Below are positions 50,625-63,705 of a stretch of DNA of 64,000 nucleotides, one piece after another. Position numbers and translations under genes: made by a program. The DNA lies in contig NZ_JADWYM010000005.1 of NCBI RefSeq assembly GCF_022414535.1, positions 62,001 to 126,000 of the forward strand, in the 5' to 3' direction. A model generated the notes under the pieces. The model worked only from the letters and a program-made list of their open reading frames with translations. It was not told where the DNA came from and ran no database searches. Source of the DNA: Streptomyces sp. MUM 2J. Its GTDB lineage: Bacteria; Actinomycetota; Actinomycetes; Streptomycetales; Streptomycetaceae. Within the stretch, counting starts at the first letter, position 1. Every line of letters starts with the position of its first letter.

Positions 50625-51731
50625 CTACTTCAGCTTCAGCGCCGCGCAGTCGGCCGCGTACTGGGCCGTGCAGATCTCGGAGATCTTGTAGATTCCGTCG
50701 GCGACCACGGTTTCCTTGATGTTGCTCTTGGTCAGCGCCACGACGGTCACCAGCTGGGCCGGGATCTTCTTGTTCGTGGGGCTGTCGACGTGGTCGTCGG
50801 CGAGGGCGGCGAACTGGATGTCGTGGCCCTGCACCTTGGCGACCGCCATCTCGGCGGCGGCCTCGGCCTCGGCGGGGTAGGACTTGTAGACGCTCATGTA
50901 CTGCTCGCCGGCGATGATGCGCTGCACCGCGTCCAGTTCCGCGTCCTGTCCGGTGATCGGCGGCAGGTCGGTGACGCCCGCGGCGTGCAGGGCCTTGATG
51001 ATGCCGCCGGCCATGGCGTCGTTGGCGGAGTAGATGCCGCGGATGTGCGAGGCACCGATCTCGCTGATCGCCTCGACCATGTTGGCCTGGGCGTTCTTCG
51101 GGTCCCAGTCCTTGGTGTCGTAGGACCGGGCGATGCTGACCTTGCCGGAGAGCTCGGACTCGGCGCCCTGCTTGAACTGCTTGGCGTTGGGGTCGGTGGG
51201 CGACCCGTTCATCATGACGATCTTGTACGACGTGTCGGCGTCCGAACCCAGGGCGTCCAGCAGGGAGCGCGCCTGGACCTCGCCGACCAGCTCGTTGTCG
51301 AAGGAGACGTACGCGTCGATCGGACCCTCGGCGAGCCGGTCGTAGGCGATGACCGGAATGCCCGCCTCCTTGGCCTTCTTCACCATGCCGGCGACGGCGT
51401 GCGAGTCGACCGCGTCCAGCAGGATGACGTCGACCTGGTCGTCGATCATCTTCTGTATCTGGCTGGCCTGCTTGTCCGCGTCCTGCTCGGCGTTGGCGTA
51501 CTCCACCTTGCCCTTGTTGCTGGTGAGCGAGGCGACCTTGGCCTTGATGATGGGGTAGTCGAACTTGTCGTACCGGGTGTTGACGTTCTCTGGCAGCAAC
51601 AGGCCGACCGTGACGTCGTCGCCCTTGGTCGGGCTCGCATCCGCCCCGTCGCTCGTCGCGTTCAGCACGCCGCAGCCGGCGAGCGAGAGGGTCATGGTGG
51701 ATGCGACCACGGACAGGGCGATACGGCGCAT
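50625..51731 (-). CDS. Orphan sugar-binding lipoprotein (XylF/ChvE type)
   Basis: 368 aa from ATG 51731 (GTG 51743 possible). Lipobox LSLAGC, then a periplasmic-binding-protein fold: DDVTVGLLLPENVNTRYDKF, IQKMIDDQVDVILLDAVDSH, AKEAGIPVIAYDRLAEGPID, YVSFDNELVGEVQARSLL, YSANDAMAGGIIKALHAAGV, TGQDAELDAVQRIIAGEQYM. These match D-xylose/multisugar ABC binding proteins. No permease or ATPase gene is adjacent, so it must work with a distant transporter or as a sensor. Confidence 0.92.
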   Translation of the reverse strand: MRRIALSVVASTMTLSLAGCGVLNATSDGADASPTKGDDVTVGLLLPENVNTRYDKFDYPIIKAKVASLTSNKGKVEYANAEQDADKQASQIQKMIDDQVDVILLDAVDSHAVAGMVKKAKEAGIPVIAYDRLAEGPIDAYVSFDNELVGEVQARSLLDALGSDADTSYKIVMMNGSPTDPNAKQFKQGAESELSGKVSIARSYDTKDWDPKNAQANMVEAISEIGASHIRGIYSANDAMAGGIIKALHAAGVTDLPPITGQDAELDAVQRIIAGEQYMSVYKSYPAEAEAAAEMAVAKVQGHDIQFAALADDHVDSPTNKKIPAQLVTVVALTKSNIKETVVADGIYKISEICTAQYAADCAALKLK

Positions 51732-51857
51732 TCGGGGACTCACTTCAGGTACGTGACGGCGGGGCGCGCGGCGCGCCCACGTGACTGAAAAGACAACGCG
51801 GCGACGCCGTCCGGCGTCAAGACCAAGCACTTAACGAGATAACAACATCACGCTCCG

Positions 51858-51871
51858 CTTCACGCGTGAAG
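51858..51871. promoter_or_regulatory. Palindrome upstream of the sugar-binding lipoprotein
   Basis: CTTCACGCGTGAAG, perfect with a CG centre, the form of LacI/ROK-type operators, 127 nt before the start. Confidence 0.5.
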
Positions 51872-52150
51872 ACCCCGCAGAGACGTGTGAAACCAGGTTT
51901 GGCCTGCTCTTTACCACCAGTCCCCTCGCTTGCGTGTGGTGACCGCATGCGGGGCCCGCCCCCGCTGCGACCCGACCGGAGGACCGTATGAACCCGGCCA
52001 GAATCGCGACGGTCGTGGCGCTCGCCACCACGGGCGGACCCGGAACCTCCCCGACGGCGAGAGCCTCCGCCACGCGGTCGTCCCCGCCGACGAGGACGGC
52101 AACGCGCCGGACCCGTCCACCGGAGCCGTGCGGGCACCGGCAACAGGAGA

Positions 52151-52179
52151 GGCCCGCGGGTTCGTCGAACCCGCGGGCC
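52151..52179 (-). terminator. hspR operon terminator
   Basis: Perfect 13-bp stem GGCCCGCGGGTTC / GTC / GAACCCGCGGGCC, 42 nt after the hspR stop. Confidence 0.8.
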
Positions 52180-52220
52180 CTTCCGGAAGGTGCGCGCGGC
52201 ATCACGCGGCTGACGTGGCG

Positions 52221-52694
52221 TCAGTCGGTGGGTGGCTGCTGCCGCTTGGGGCGCCACACCACCAGGGCGCTGGTCTGCTGGACCTCCTGATAGGGAACCA
52301 GGTCACGGCGGTAGGAGGCGTGGACCGCGGCCTCCCGCTGCTGCATCGCCGCCGCCGCGCCGTCCAGGGCCGACTGGAGTTCGGCGACACGGGACTGCAG
52401 GGCGGCGACCTGGTTCTCCAGTTCGATGATCCGCTTGATGCCGGCGAGGTTGATGCCCTCGTCCTGCGACAACTGCTGTACCTGGCGGAGGAGTTCGATG
52501 TCGCGGGCCGAGTAGCGGCGCCCCCGGCCGGCGGTGCGGTCCGGGGACACCAGACCCAGCCGGTCGTACTGGCGCAACGTCTGCGGGTGGAGACCGGAGA
52601 GCTGGGCCGCCACCGAGATGACGTAGACCGGGGTGTCCTCGGTCAGCTGGTACGGCGGAAACCCCCCGCGCTGGCGGGGACGACGGCCTTCCAT
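52221..52694 (-). CDS. hspR: Heat-shock repressor HspR
   Basis: 157 aa MerR-type regulator. HTH: VYVISVAAQLSGLHPQTLRQ, YDRLGLVSPDRTAGRGRRYS, then DIELLRQVQQLSQDEGINLA and a coiled-coil (VAALQSRVAELQSAL). Last gene of dnaK-grpE-dnaJ-hspR, 5 nt after dnaJ. HspR binds HAIR boxes with DnaK as co-repressor, so it closes a feedback loop on its own operon and on clpB. Confidence 0.97.
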   Translation of the reverse strand: MEGRRPRQRGGFPPYQLTEDTPVYVISVAAQLSGLHPQTLRQYDRLGLVSPDRTAGRGRRYSARDIELLRQVQQLSQDEGINLAGIKRIIELENQVAALQSRVAELQSALDGAAAAMQQREAAVHASYRRDLVPYQEVQQTSALVVWRPKRQQPPTD

Positions 52695-52699
52695 CTCTC

Positions 52700-53866
52700 T
52701 CAGTCTCCCTTCGCGGCCTCGAACAGCTCCGCACGCGGGTCCTCGCCCGCGGTCGCCTCGCGATACGCCTCCAGTGCGTCACGAGCCTTCCCCGACAGGT
52801 CCCCCGGAACACTCACCTCGACGGTGACCAGCAGGTCACCGCGCGTGCCGTCCTTGCGGACCGCGCCCTTGCCCCGGGCGCGCATGGTGCGGCCGTTGGG
52901 GGTGCCGGGCGGCAGCTTCAGCGTCACGGCGGGTCCGCCGAGGGTCGGCACCTTCACCTCGCCGCCGAGCGCGGCCTCGGCGAAGGTCACCGGGACCGTC
53001 ACCGTGAGGTTGTCGCCCTTGCGGCCGAAGACGGGGTGGGTGGTGACGTGGACGACCACGTACAGGTCACCCGCGGGGCCGCCCCGCTCGCCCGGCGCGC
53101 CCTTGCCGCGCAGCCGGATGCGCTGCCCGTCGGAGACCCCGGCGGGGATGCGCACCTGCATCGTGCGGGACGACTTGGCCCGGCCGCTGCCCTTGCAGAC
53201 CTCGCAGGGGTTCTCCGCGATCAGGCCGCGCCCCTTGCAGTCCGGGCACGGGTCGGTCAGCGAGAAGCCGCCACCGGTACCGCGCGCCACCTGCCCGGTG
53301 CCGACGCAGGTCGGGCACACGCGGGGCGTGCCGTTCCTGTCGCCGGTGCCGGAGCAGGCCTTGCACGGTGCCTGCGAGGACATCCGCAGCGGGACCGTGG
53401 CGCCCTCGATGGCCTCCGTGAAGGAGAGCGTGACCTCGGACTCGATGTCCTGACCGCGACGGGGCTGGGTGCGGGTGGTTCCGGCACCGCCCCGGTTGAA
53501 CAGGCCTCCGAAGACGTCGCCGAAGCCGCCGCCCGCGGTCTGGGGGCCGCCACCGCCCCCGAAGAGGTCGCCCAGGTCGAAGTTGAAGGAGCCGCCGCCC
53601 CCGCCCGGACCCGGGCGGAAGCCGCCGTTGCCGAACAGGGCGCGGGCCTCGTCGTACTCCTTGCGCTTCTTGGGGTCGCCGAGGACGTCGTTCGCCTCGG
53701 AGATCTCCTTGAAGCGCTCCTCGGCCTTGGCGTTGCCCTTGTTGGCGTCCGGGTGGAACTCGCGGGCGAGCTTCCGGTACGCCTTCTTGATCTCGGCCTC
53801 GGTGGCGTCCTTGGGGACGCCGAGGACCTTGTAGTAGTCCTTCTCGATGAAGTCCTTGGTACTCAC
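52700..53866 (-). CDS. dnaJ: Co-chaperone DnaJ
   Basis: 388 aa, full type I DnaJ. J-domain with HPD (KLAREFHPDANKG), Gly/Phe-rich segment, four CxxCxGxG zinc repeats (CKACSGTG, CPTCVGTG, CPDCKGRG, CEVCKGSG) and the C-terminal substrate domains. It stimulates DnaK ATPase. 39 nt after grpE. Confidence 0.98.
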   Translation of the reverse strand: MSTKDFIEKDYYKVLGVPKDATEAEIKKAYRKLAREFHPDANKGNAKAEERFKEISEANDVLGDPKKRKEYDEARALFGNGGFRPGPGGGGGSFNFDLGDLFGGGGGPQTAGGGFGDVFGGLFNRGGAGTTRTQPRRGQDIESEVTLSFTEAIEGATVPLRMSSQAPCKACSGTGDRNGTPRVCPTCVGTGQVARGTGGGFSLTDPCPDCKGRGLIAENPCEVCKGSGRAKSSRTMQVRIPAGVSDGQRIRLRGKGAPGERGGPAGDLYVVVHVTTHPVFGRKGDNLTVTVPVTFAEAALGGEVKVPTLGGPAVTLKLPPGTPNGRTMRARGKGAVRKDGTRGDLLVTVEVSVPGDLSGKARDALEAYREATAGEDPRAELFEAAKGD

Positions 53867-53905
53867 CCTCGACGTCCCTCCTTCCCCTCGTTGACGGTGA
53901 TCGCG

Positions 53906-54555
53906 TCAGCCCTCGTCCGGGCCACCGTTCTCCTTGTCCTCGGCCGGCTCGGACTCGGACTCCTCGGCCTTGACGGTCTGCGTGCCGGGCTGCGGTTCGG
54001 CGACGGCCACCCGCGCGGGGCGGATGGTGCGCTCACCGATGCGGTATCCGGGCTGCAGGATCGCCACGCAGGTCGTCTCGGTGACGTCCGGCGCGTACGA
54101 GTGCATCAGTGCCTCGTGGATCGTCGGGTCGAAGGGCTCGCCCTCCTTGCCGAACTGCTGGAGCCCCATCTTCGCCGCGACGGTCTCCAGCGACTCGGCG
54201 ACGGACTTGAATCCGCCGACCAGTTCGCCGTGGTCCCGCGCGCGGCCGATGTCGTCGAGCACGGGCAGGAGCTCGGTCAGGAGGTTCGCCACGGCGATCT
54301 CCTTGACCGCGATCCGGTCGCGTTCGACGCGGCGGCGGTAGTTCTGGAACTCGGCCTGGAGCCGCTGGAGGTCCAGGGTGCGCTCGTTGAGCGCGGTGCG
54401 CACCTGGTCCAGCTGGGCCACCAGGCCCGCGTTCTCGTTCGCGTCCCCGGCCGGGGCCGCCCCCTCCTCGGGAGCGGCCTTCGACTCGGCGTCGTCAGCG
54501 GTCGCGCCGGAGGGGACGTCGGGCTTCTCCTCGAAACCCGGGGTCTCCTCCGTCA

Positions 54556-54556
<1 letters not shown>
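53906..54556 (-). CDS. grpE: Nucleotide exchange factor GrpE
   Basis: 216 aa. Acidic head, long coiled coil (LVAQLDQVRTALNERTLDLQ, RLQAEFQNYRRRVERDR), then the beta domain (FDPTIHEALMHSYAPDVTET, GYRIGERTIRPARVAVAEPQ). It releases ADP from DnaK. Its ATG overlaps the dnaK stop (TAATG). Confidence 0.97.
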
Positions 54557-56463
<1,907 letters not shown>

Positions 56464-56471
56464 TCAACAGA

Positions 56472-56492
56472 CCTGAGTCAACTGCACTCAAC
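56472..56492 (-). promoter_or_regulatory. HAIR box 2 of the dnaK operon
   Basis: CCTGAGT-N7-ACTCAAC, two mismatches to consensus, 52 nt (five helical turns) from box 1. Confidence 0.85.
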
Positions 56493-56494
56493 TC

Positions 56495-57538
56495 TTATCC
56501 GTTCCTTACGCGCAATGGGGCTTCGACCTGCGGAGATGCGGCCGGCGCGGGCACCCGCGGCTGCCGACGGGGCCCGTACGGCTTGACGCGCAGCAGCCCG
56601 CCCACGACGGCGAGGACACCGCCCGCCACCCAGAACGCGGCCCCGGCGCCGACCCAGCCGCAGTGCACCAGCACCCCGGCGAGCACTCCGCCCGACGCCC
56701 CGGCGCCCAGCAGGACGACCACGCCCCGCGGGGCGACGCCCAGCCGTCGCAGCCGGTGCGCGAGATGGTCGGGTCCGCTCTGCAGCAGCGGCCGTCCGGC
56801 CCGCCGGCGGGAGACGACGACGAGGACGACGTCGGCGACACCGAGCGCGGCGAGCGAGAACAGCACGCCCGCGGTGGGGGCCGGGCCGTACCCGGTACGG
56901 GTGAGGACCGCCGCCGAGGCGAGCACGAAGCCGGTGAACAGTGCCCCGCAGGCGCCGAGCCCGGTCCGCGCGGGAGGCCAGTTGTGCATGAGGAACCCGA
57001 TGAGGGCCGCCGCCAGCACGCTCAGCAGGACGGCGAGTCCGTCCCTCACCTCCACCGCCGCGCAGGCGCCCGCACCGAAGGCGGTGACCGCACCGACGGT
57101 GCCGGCCAGGGCGTCCGCGTGGTCGAGGGAGCGGAACGCGAGGGTGGCGCAGACGACCCAGCCGACCGCGAGCAGCCCGCCGACCGGGCCGGTCTCCCCG
57201 AACGGCACCACACAGGCCGCCGCCACCGCCGTACCGGCCGCCAGGAAACGCACCCTGAGCCGCCACACGTCCGCGGCGAGCCCGAGGGCCGCGAGGGCGG
57301 TCCCGGCGACCAGCAGGGAACCGATCCCCTCCCCGAGACGGGCGACCCCGCCGAGGTGACCGGCGACGGACACCAGGCAGGTGGCGAGGACGACGGCGGC
57401 GCCGCCGAGCAGCGGCAGGGGCCGCGCGCGACCCCGGCGCGCGGTGACGCCCAGCCGGAGGGCGGGCACACGGAGCAGGGCGGCGAGGGCGGCGGAGAGT
57501 ACAAGGGCGGCGGTGGCGGCGGCGATCCCGTAGAGCAC
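56495..57538 (-). CDS. MraY/WecA-like membrane protein with altered catalytic motifs
   Basis: 347 aa, about ten membrane segments, glycosyltransferase-4 family layout. The first acidic motif reads GLAADVWRL where active enzymes have GxxDDxxxL. The second reads RSLDHADALAG for NLxDGxDGLA. The His-rich loop is present as GPDHLAHRLRRLG. So two of the metal/phosphate-handling acids are changed, and it may be a non-catalytic or altered-substrate relative. The GTG start lacks a clear ribosome site. Its stop lies 2 nt from HAIR box 2 of dnaK. Confidence 0.82.
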   Translation of the reverse strand: MLYGIAAATAALVLSAALAALLRVPALRLGVTARRGRARPLPLLGGAAVVLATCLVSVAGHLGGVARLGEGIGSLLVAGTALAALGLAADVWRLRVRFLAAGTAVAAACVVPFGETGPVGGLLAVGWVVCATLAFRSLDHADALAGTVGAVTAFGAGACAAVEVRDGLAVLLSVLAAALIGFLMHNWPPARTGLGACGALFTGFVLASAAVLTRTGYGPAPTAGVLFSLAALGVADVVLVVVSRRRAGRPLLQSGPDHLAHRLRRLGVAPRGVVVLLGAGASGGVLAGVLVHCGWVGAGAAFWVAGGVLAVVGGLLRVKPYGPRRQPRVPAPAASPQVEAPLRVRNG

Positions 57539-57750
57539 GGATATAAGTTAGTGGCGAATGTACCAATTTCATGCGATTAACACGAACGGGACGCCGCCAC
57601 CTCGAACCGGGCGCCATGAGGTGACCCTCAGCGACACAGATCACCGCACGCCTGGCTACAGTGCGGCGAAGGATGCAGGTAGTCTCGTACGGACTGCATA
57701 AGTTACCGCTTAGTAATGTCGCTCGACTCGAGGCCGCCTCAGGAGCCCCA

Positions 57751-60057
<2,307 letters not shown>

Positions 60058-60074
60058 CGGCAGCCTGACGACCC

Positions 60075-60133
60075 CGCCCCTCGTACACGACGGCGCCCCC
60101 ACCGGCAGGGGGCGCCGTCGTGTACGAGGGGCG
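60075..60133. terminator. Perfect 26-bp hairpin between convergent genes
   Basis: Arms 60075-60100 and 60108-60133 (ends CGCCCCTCG.../...CGAGGGGCG) with a 7-nt loop ACCGGCA. Serves the Fe-S gene (plus) and the amidohydrolase (minus). Confidence 0.9.
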
Positions 60134-60240
60134 AGCGGGGCGGGGACCGGCGGGGGCAACGGGCGTCGTGCGGGGCCGGGGGGCGACGGGGGGCGACCGG
60201 CGGGCACGGCGGCCCGCGCCGGGGGCGCGACCGGCCTGCC

Positions 60241-61212
60241 TCAGGCCAGGAAGGTGAACGGCTCCCGCGGCCGGAACTCGGCGGAGACCTCCCCGGCGAG
60301 CCCGTCGCGGGCAACGTCGACCGCCATCACCTCTGCTCCGGAAGCCAGATCCACCTTGTCGAGGTCCACCCACACCACCGACGGCTCGACCGTCGACTCG
60401 AAGTAGTAGCGCTTGGCGTCGTGATCGGCGATCGCGCGCCACAACGTGGCGGAGATGTTGGGACGATCGGGGTCCTCCATGCCCAACGGCACGCCTATCG
60501 CCCGCATCTGGGAGAAGACCGACGCCACCGCCATCCTGCGGTCCTCGTACTCCGGAGAACTCCTGAGGTTGTAGCTCAGGCGGACGAACCGGTCCGCGGC
60601 GCTGATCGTTCCCGGCAGCATGCGGTTCCCGCCGATCAGATCCCAGTAGGCGTTCAGGGCGAGTTGCTGGTCGTACACCGGCGAGTTGGTCATCACGCGG
60701 TACTCCGGACCGTGGTGGACGACCGGGTGACCGTCGAGGTACTCGATCACCGCGCAGTCGCCCGAGGGGTCCGACAGCGCCAGGTGCACCAAGGCCATGC
60801 GGCCGTTCGGGAGCACCGGAGCGACGATGCTGAACGGGTCCCCGCGCGTCGCTTCCACGGCCTCCGCGACCGTCGCGAAGTTGTCGAGGTAGTACTGCGC
60901 CCACCCCCCGATCGAGATCGTCGGCTTGCCGTGCGCACCCGGCTCCCCGTACTCGGACTCGGCCAGATACAGGATGTTGCACACCAACCCCGACGCATTC
61001 ATCCCGTCGGACGACGCCGCCCCGTAGAACGACGTCACGACCGATCCGAACCTCGACGTCCAGCCGACCGGGCTGCTCCCGGCGCCGCCGTCGCGTTGCA
61101 TCCCGGCCGGGAAGACCCACAGCGCCGTCTCGGCCGACGGATCGTTCCAGTCCATTCCGCGGCCCGTGATGAACGTGCCGGTGCCCGTGCGATACGTGAT
61201 CTTGGAACACAT
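60241..61212 (-). CDS. Linear amide C-N hydrolase (choloylglycine/penicillin V acylase family)
   Basis: 323 aa Ntn hydrolase. Met1 removal exposes the nucleophile Cys2 (M-C-S-K-I). The family's Arg/Asp pair lies in TGRGMDWNDPSAE, with SDGMNASGLVCNILYL, the Asn in VMTNSPVYDQQLAL and ADRFVRLSYNL further on. Known members cut bile-salt, penicillin V or N-acyl-homoserine-lactone amides. No signal peptide, so it acts in the cytoplasm. Substrate unknown. Confidence 0.93.
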   Translation of the reverse strand: MCSKITYRTGTGTFITGRGMDWNDPSAETALWVFPAGMQRDGGAGSSPVGWTSRFGSVVTSFYGAASSDGMNASGLVCNILYLAESEYGEPGAHGKPTISIGGWAQYYLDNFATVAEAVEATRGDPFSIVAPVLPNGRMALVHLALSDPSGDCAVIEYLDGHPVVHHGPEYRVMTNSPVYDQQLALNAYWDLIGGNRMLPGTISAADRFVRLSYNLRSSPEYEDRRMAVASVFSQMRAIGVPLGMEDPDRPNISATLWRAIADHDAKRYYFESTVEPSVVWVDLDKVDLASGAEVMAVDVARDGLAGEVSAEFRPREPFTFLA

Positions 61213-61635
61213 GCCGTCCTCCGCTCTCCCCGCTCGACAAGGGTCCTGTCACCAGCCAGGAGGGAGACTCTTCGGCCGTGCCACAGCCCATGGGCCGTCC
61301 CGAGGCGGGGCGGCCGGCACCCGTGTGGCCCCGGCTACTCACGGTACGCCGCGGCAAGGAATCCGCCATTCCGGTAGCCCGGAAGTCCCGTTCGAGGTCG
61401 ACCCCCAGCGCCTCGATCGAGGACATCCCGGTCTCCCGCACCACCCTCGTCGGCCGGCTCTCCCCGGCCACCTGACGGCGTCCGGGCCCCCGAGCACGGC
61501 AGACACGAGGACCTCCGGTGCGGTGGGCGGCTGAGCCGCCCACCGCACCGGAGGTCCTCGCCAGGGTCAGGACCCGTTCCTGCCGACGGCGTTCGCCGTC
61601 AACCGCTCCAGGCCCAATGCCGGCCGGTACTGGAT
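61213..61635. other. Intergenic region with a 26-bp hairpin
   Basis: From 61213 to 61505 both strands show short coding-like pieces (for example M-S-S-I-E-A-L-G-V-D-L on the minus strand) but no gene I can support; it may be a decayed gene. The rest is the terminator below. Confidence 0.4.
61506..61560 (-). terminator. Perfect 26-bp hairpin
   Basis: Arms 61506-61531 and 61535-61560 (begin CGAGGACCTCC) with a 3-nt TGA loop, 76 nt after the monooxygenase-fold gene on the minus strand. Confidence 0.8.
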
Positions 61636-61962
61636 CTAGGCCTTCTTCGGCTCGGCCTGCTGCACCACCTCGAAGGACCACAGCGTCGAACCCGAGGCGG
61701 CGGGCTTCGGCTTCTCCCCGCCCTCCCCGCCGCCCTGGTGCGCGGCCTTCATCGGCCCCTCCATCCACGCCTGGAAGGACTCCTCGTCCCGCCACCGCGT
61801 GTACACCAGGTACTGGTCGGTGCCCTCGACGGGGCGCAGCAGTTCGAACCACTCGAAGCCGTCGGAGCTCTCCACGGTGTGGGCCCGCGAGGCGAACCGC
61901 TTCTCCAGCACCTCCCGCTGCTCGGCGGGGACGGCCAGCACGTTGATCTTGACTACGCTCAT
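61636..61962 (-). CDS. Antibiotic biosynthesis monooxygenase (ABM) fold protein
   Basis: 108 aa. Dimeric alpha+beta barrel: VVKINVLAVPAEQREVLEKR, TVESSDGFEWFELLRPVEGT, YLVYTRWRDEESFQAWM. Covers monooxygenases, heme-degrading IsdG-like enzymes and non-enzymatic relatives. No cofactor-specific residue could be judged. Monocistronic, followed by a strong terminator. Confidence 0.9.
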   Translation of the reverse strand: MSVVKINVLAVPAEQREVLEKRFASRAHTVESSDGFEWFELLRPVEGTDQYLVYTRWRDEESFQAWMEGPMKAAHQGGGEGGEKPKPAASGSTLWSFEVVQQAEPKKA

Positions 61963-62266
61963 GGCCCCATCCTGTCGTACGGGTCATCAGGACCGTGTCA
62001 GTGGCCTGCCGGCGCATCGGCGCGGAGGCCGGGGGGAGGGGCTGCCCGGGGCGCGGCCGGGACGGCGGGACGCATCGCACCGGCGGACCCGTCGGGCGCG
62101 CGCCACCACCGCCCACCCACCCGGCGGGAGCCCTCCCCCTCACCCGCCACCGATACGCCCCCACGGGAAACACCCCCACCAGGGCATGTCACAGGTCCGC
62201 AGCAAAGCCGTCCCCGGAAGCCACGGCCCAGCACATCACGCTCCGGAAACAGGTACGTTCGAGAGC
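61963..62266. other. Intergenic region, divergent
   Basis: GC-rich, no gene or obvious regulatory element seen beyond presumed promoters. Confidence 0.4.
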
Positions 62267-63256
62267 GTGGCAGGATTCAGGATCGGACGCGGCGGTCGTA
62301 ACGACCGCGCCGCACAAGCGCGACCGCAGCACCCCCCGTACGGGCAGCAGGCACCGCAGGGACCGTCGCACGGCTACCCGCAGGCGCCGCAGCACCCGCA
62401 CCCGCAGGGTCGGCAGCGCCCGCAGTACGGCGGCGCCGCCCCCGGCGGCTATCCCGGCGGTCCCGGCTACGGCGGCAACGGCAGCGGCAACGGATACGGC
62501 GGCGGCCAGGACGAGCCGGAGTACTTCGGGGGCGACCCCCGGTACGCGCCCGGCCCGGCCGGCACCCCCGACCCGTACGCGGCGAACAACCCGGGCCACA
62601 CCCAGGCGTTCTCGATCGACGACCGGGCCCCCTACGACGACGACGGCTACGGCGACGGCTACACCCAGGGCGGCACCTACCAGGCGGGGGCGGCCGCCCC
62701 GCCCGGCCCGACCGGCCCGCGCCTGCACTGGAAGGAACTGCTGAAGGGGATCGTCCTCTCCCCCGACCGGACATTCCTGCGCATGCGCGACTACACGATG
62801 TGGGGCCCGGCCCTGATCGTGACCTTCCTCTACGGCCTGCTCGCCGTCTTCGGCTTCGACGGGGCCCGCTCGGACGCCATCAACGCCACCCTGGCCAACG
62901 CGATCCCGATCGTCCTGATCACGGCCGTCGCGATAGTGGTGTCGGCGTTCGTCCTGGGCGTCGTCACCCACAGCCTGGCACGCCAACTGGGCGGCGACGG
63001 TGCCTGGCAGCCCACGGTGGGCCTGTCCATGCTGATCATGTCCCTCACGGACGCCCCCCGCCTGGTCTTCGCGATGTTCGCGGGCGGCGACGCGACCTTC
63101 GTCCAGGTCCTCGGCTGGGTGACCTGGGTGGCGGCGGGCGCCCTGCTCACCCTGATGGTCAGCCGGTCCCACGACCTGCCCTGGCCGAAGGCGCTGGGCG
63201 CCAGCGCGATCCAGCTGATCGCCCTGCTGTCGATCGTGAAGCTCGGCACGTTCTGA
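62267..63256 (+). CDS. Yip1-family membrane protein with Gly/Tyr/Pro-rich head
   Basis: 329 aa from a GTG at 62267. The first ~150 residues are a disordered Gln/Pro/Gly/Tyr-rich region. A short amphipathic stretch (LHWKELLKGIVLSPDRTFLR) leads to five membrane segments (WGPALIVTFLYGLLAVFGF; AIPIVLITAVAIVVSAFVLG and others) typical of YIP1/DUF1282 proteins. Role unknown. Confidence 0.88.
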   Translation: MAGFRIGRGGRNDRAAQARPQHPPYGQQAPQGPSHGYPQAPQHPHPQGRQRPQYGGAAPGGYPGGPGYGGNGSGNGYGGGQDEPEYFGGDPRYAPGPAGTPDPYAANNPGHTQAFSIDDRAPYDDDGYGDGYTQGGTYQAGAAAPPGPTGPRLHWKELLKGIVLSPDRTFLRMRDYTMWGPALIVTFLYGLLAVFGFDGARSDAINATLANAIPIVLITAVAIVVSAFVLGVVTHSLARQLGGDGAWQPTVGLSMLIMSLTDAPRLVFAMFAGGDATFVQVLGWVTWVAAGALLTLMVSRSHDLPWPKALGASAIQLIALLSIVKLGTF

Positions 63257-63705
63257 CCCCGTCCCCCGCACGCCACGGAAGAGGCCCCCGGCCGCGCCCC
63301 TCGCCCCGCGAGACCGGCGCACCGGGGGCCTCCCCGGGCCGGTGTCATGGCCTGCGCCGGGCCCCGCCGACGGAAGATACGTGACATGCCGGCGGGCCGT
63401 CACTGTCCGCCACGAGGGGGCCGTCGGCGGGACGGGCCGCGGCGGCACCGTCGACCCGGCTCACCGCCCTCCGCTCCTCACCCCGACGTCATCCGCCGGT
63501 CAGAGCGCTTCCTTGTTCGCCCTGGGCGCGTCTCCCGACCTGTGCACGGGCGGCAGGACACTCCAGACGCCGTTGACTGGATGAGGGTAGTTCCGCAGGT
63601 ACCTTTACGCAGGTCAACGCGGTAGCCAGGGCAGACGCACGGAAACGCGAGGCCGGCGGATGCTCAGCCTCGCGTTCTGGGGTGCTGGTGGGTCACTCGT
63701 TGCGG
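63257..63705. other. Intergenic region before the recombinase remnant
   Basis: Carries a hairpin at 63281-63332 and then loses the coding-like GC3 pattern. If an integrated element begins here, its left attachment site should lie between 63335 and 63705. No direct repeat can be tested within this window. Confidence 0.4.
63281..63332 (+). terminator. Hairpin after the Yip1 gene
   Basis: GAGGCCCCCGG ... CCGGGGGCCTC, 11 pairs with a 30-nt loop, 24 nt after the stop. Confidence 0.5.

Larger units (their letters stand above)
51732..52220. other. Intergenic region between binding protein and hspR
   Basis: Holds a hairpin GACGCCG/TC/CGGCGTC (51803-51818), a 14-bp palindrome (51858-51871) and the hspR terminator. 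An ATG at 51988 begins a signal-peptide-like stretch (MNPARIATVVALATT) that soon degenerates; not called. Confidence 0.5.

Noticed and set aside
51988-52290. Possible secreted protein start (MNPARIATVVALATT)
   Set aside because: Signal-like start but the rest is low complexity and runs over the hspR terminator and hspR 3' end.
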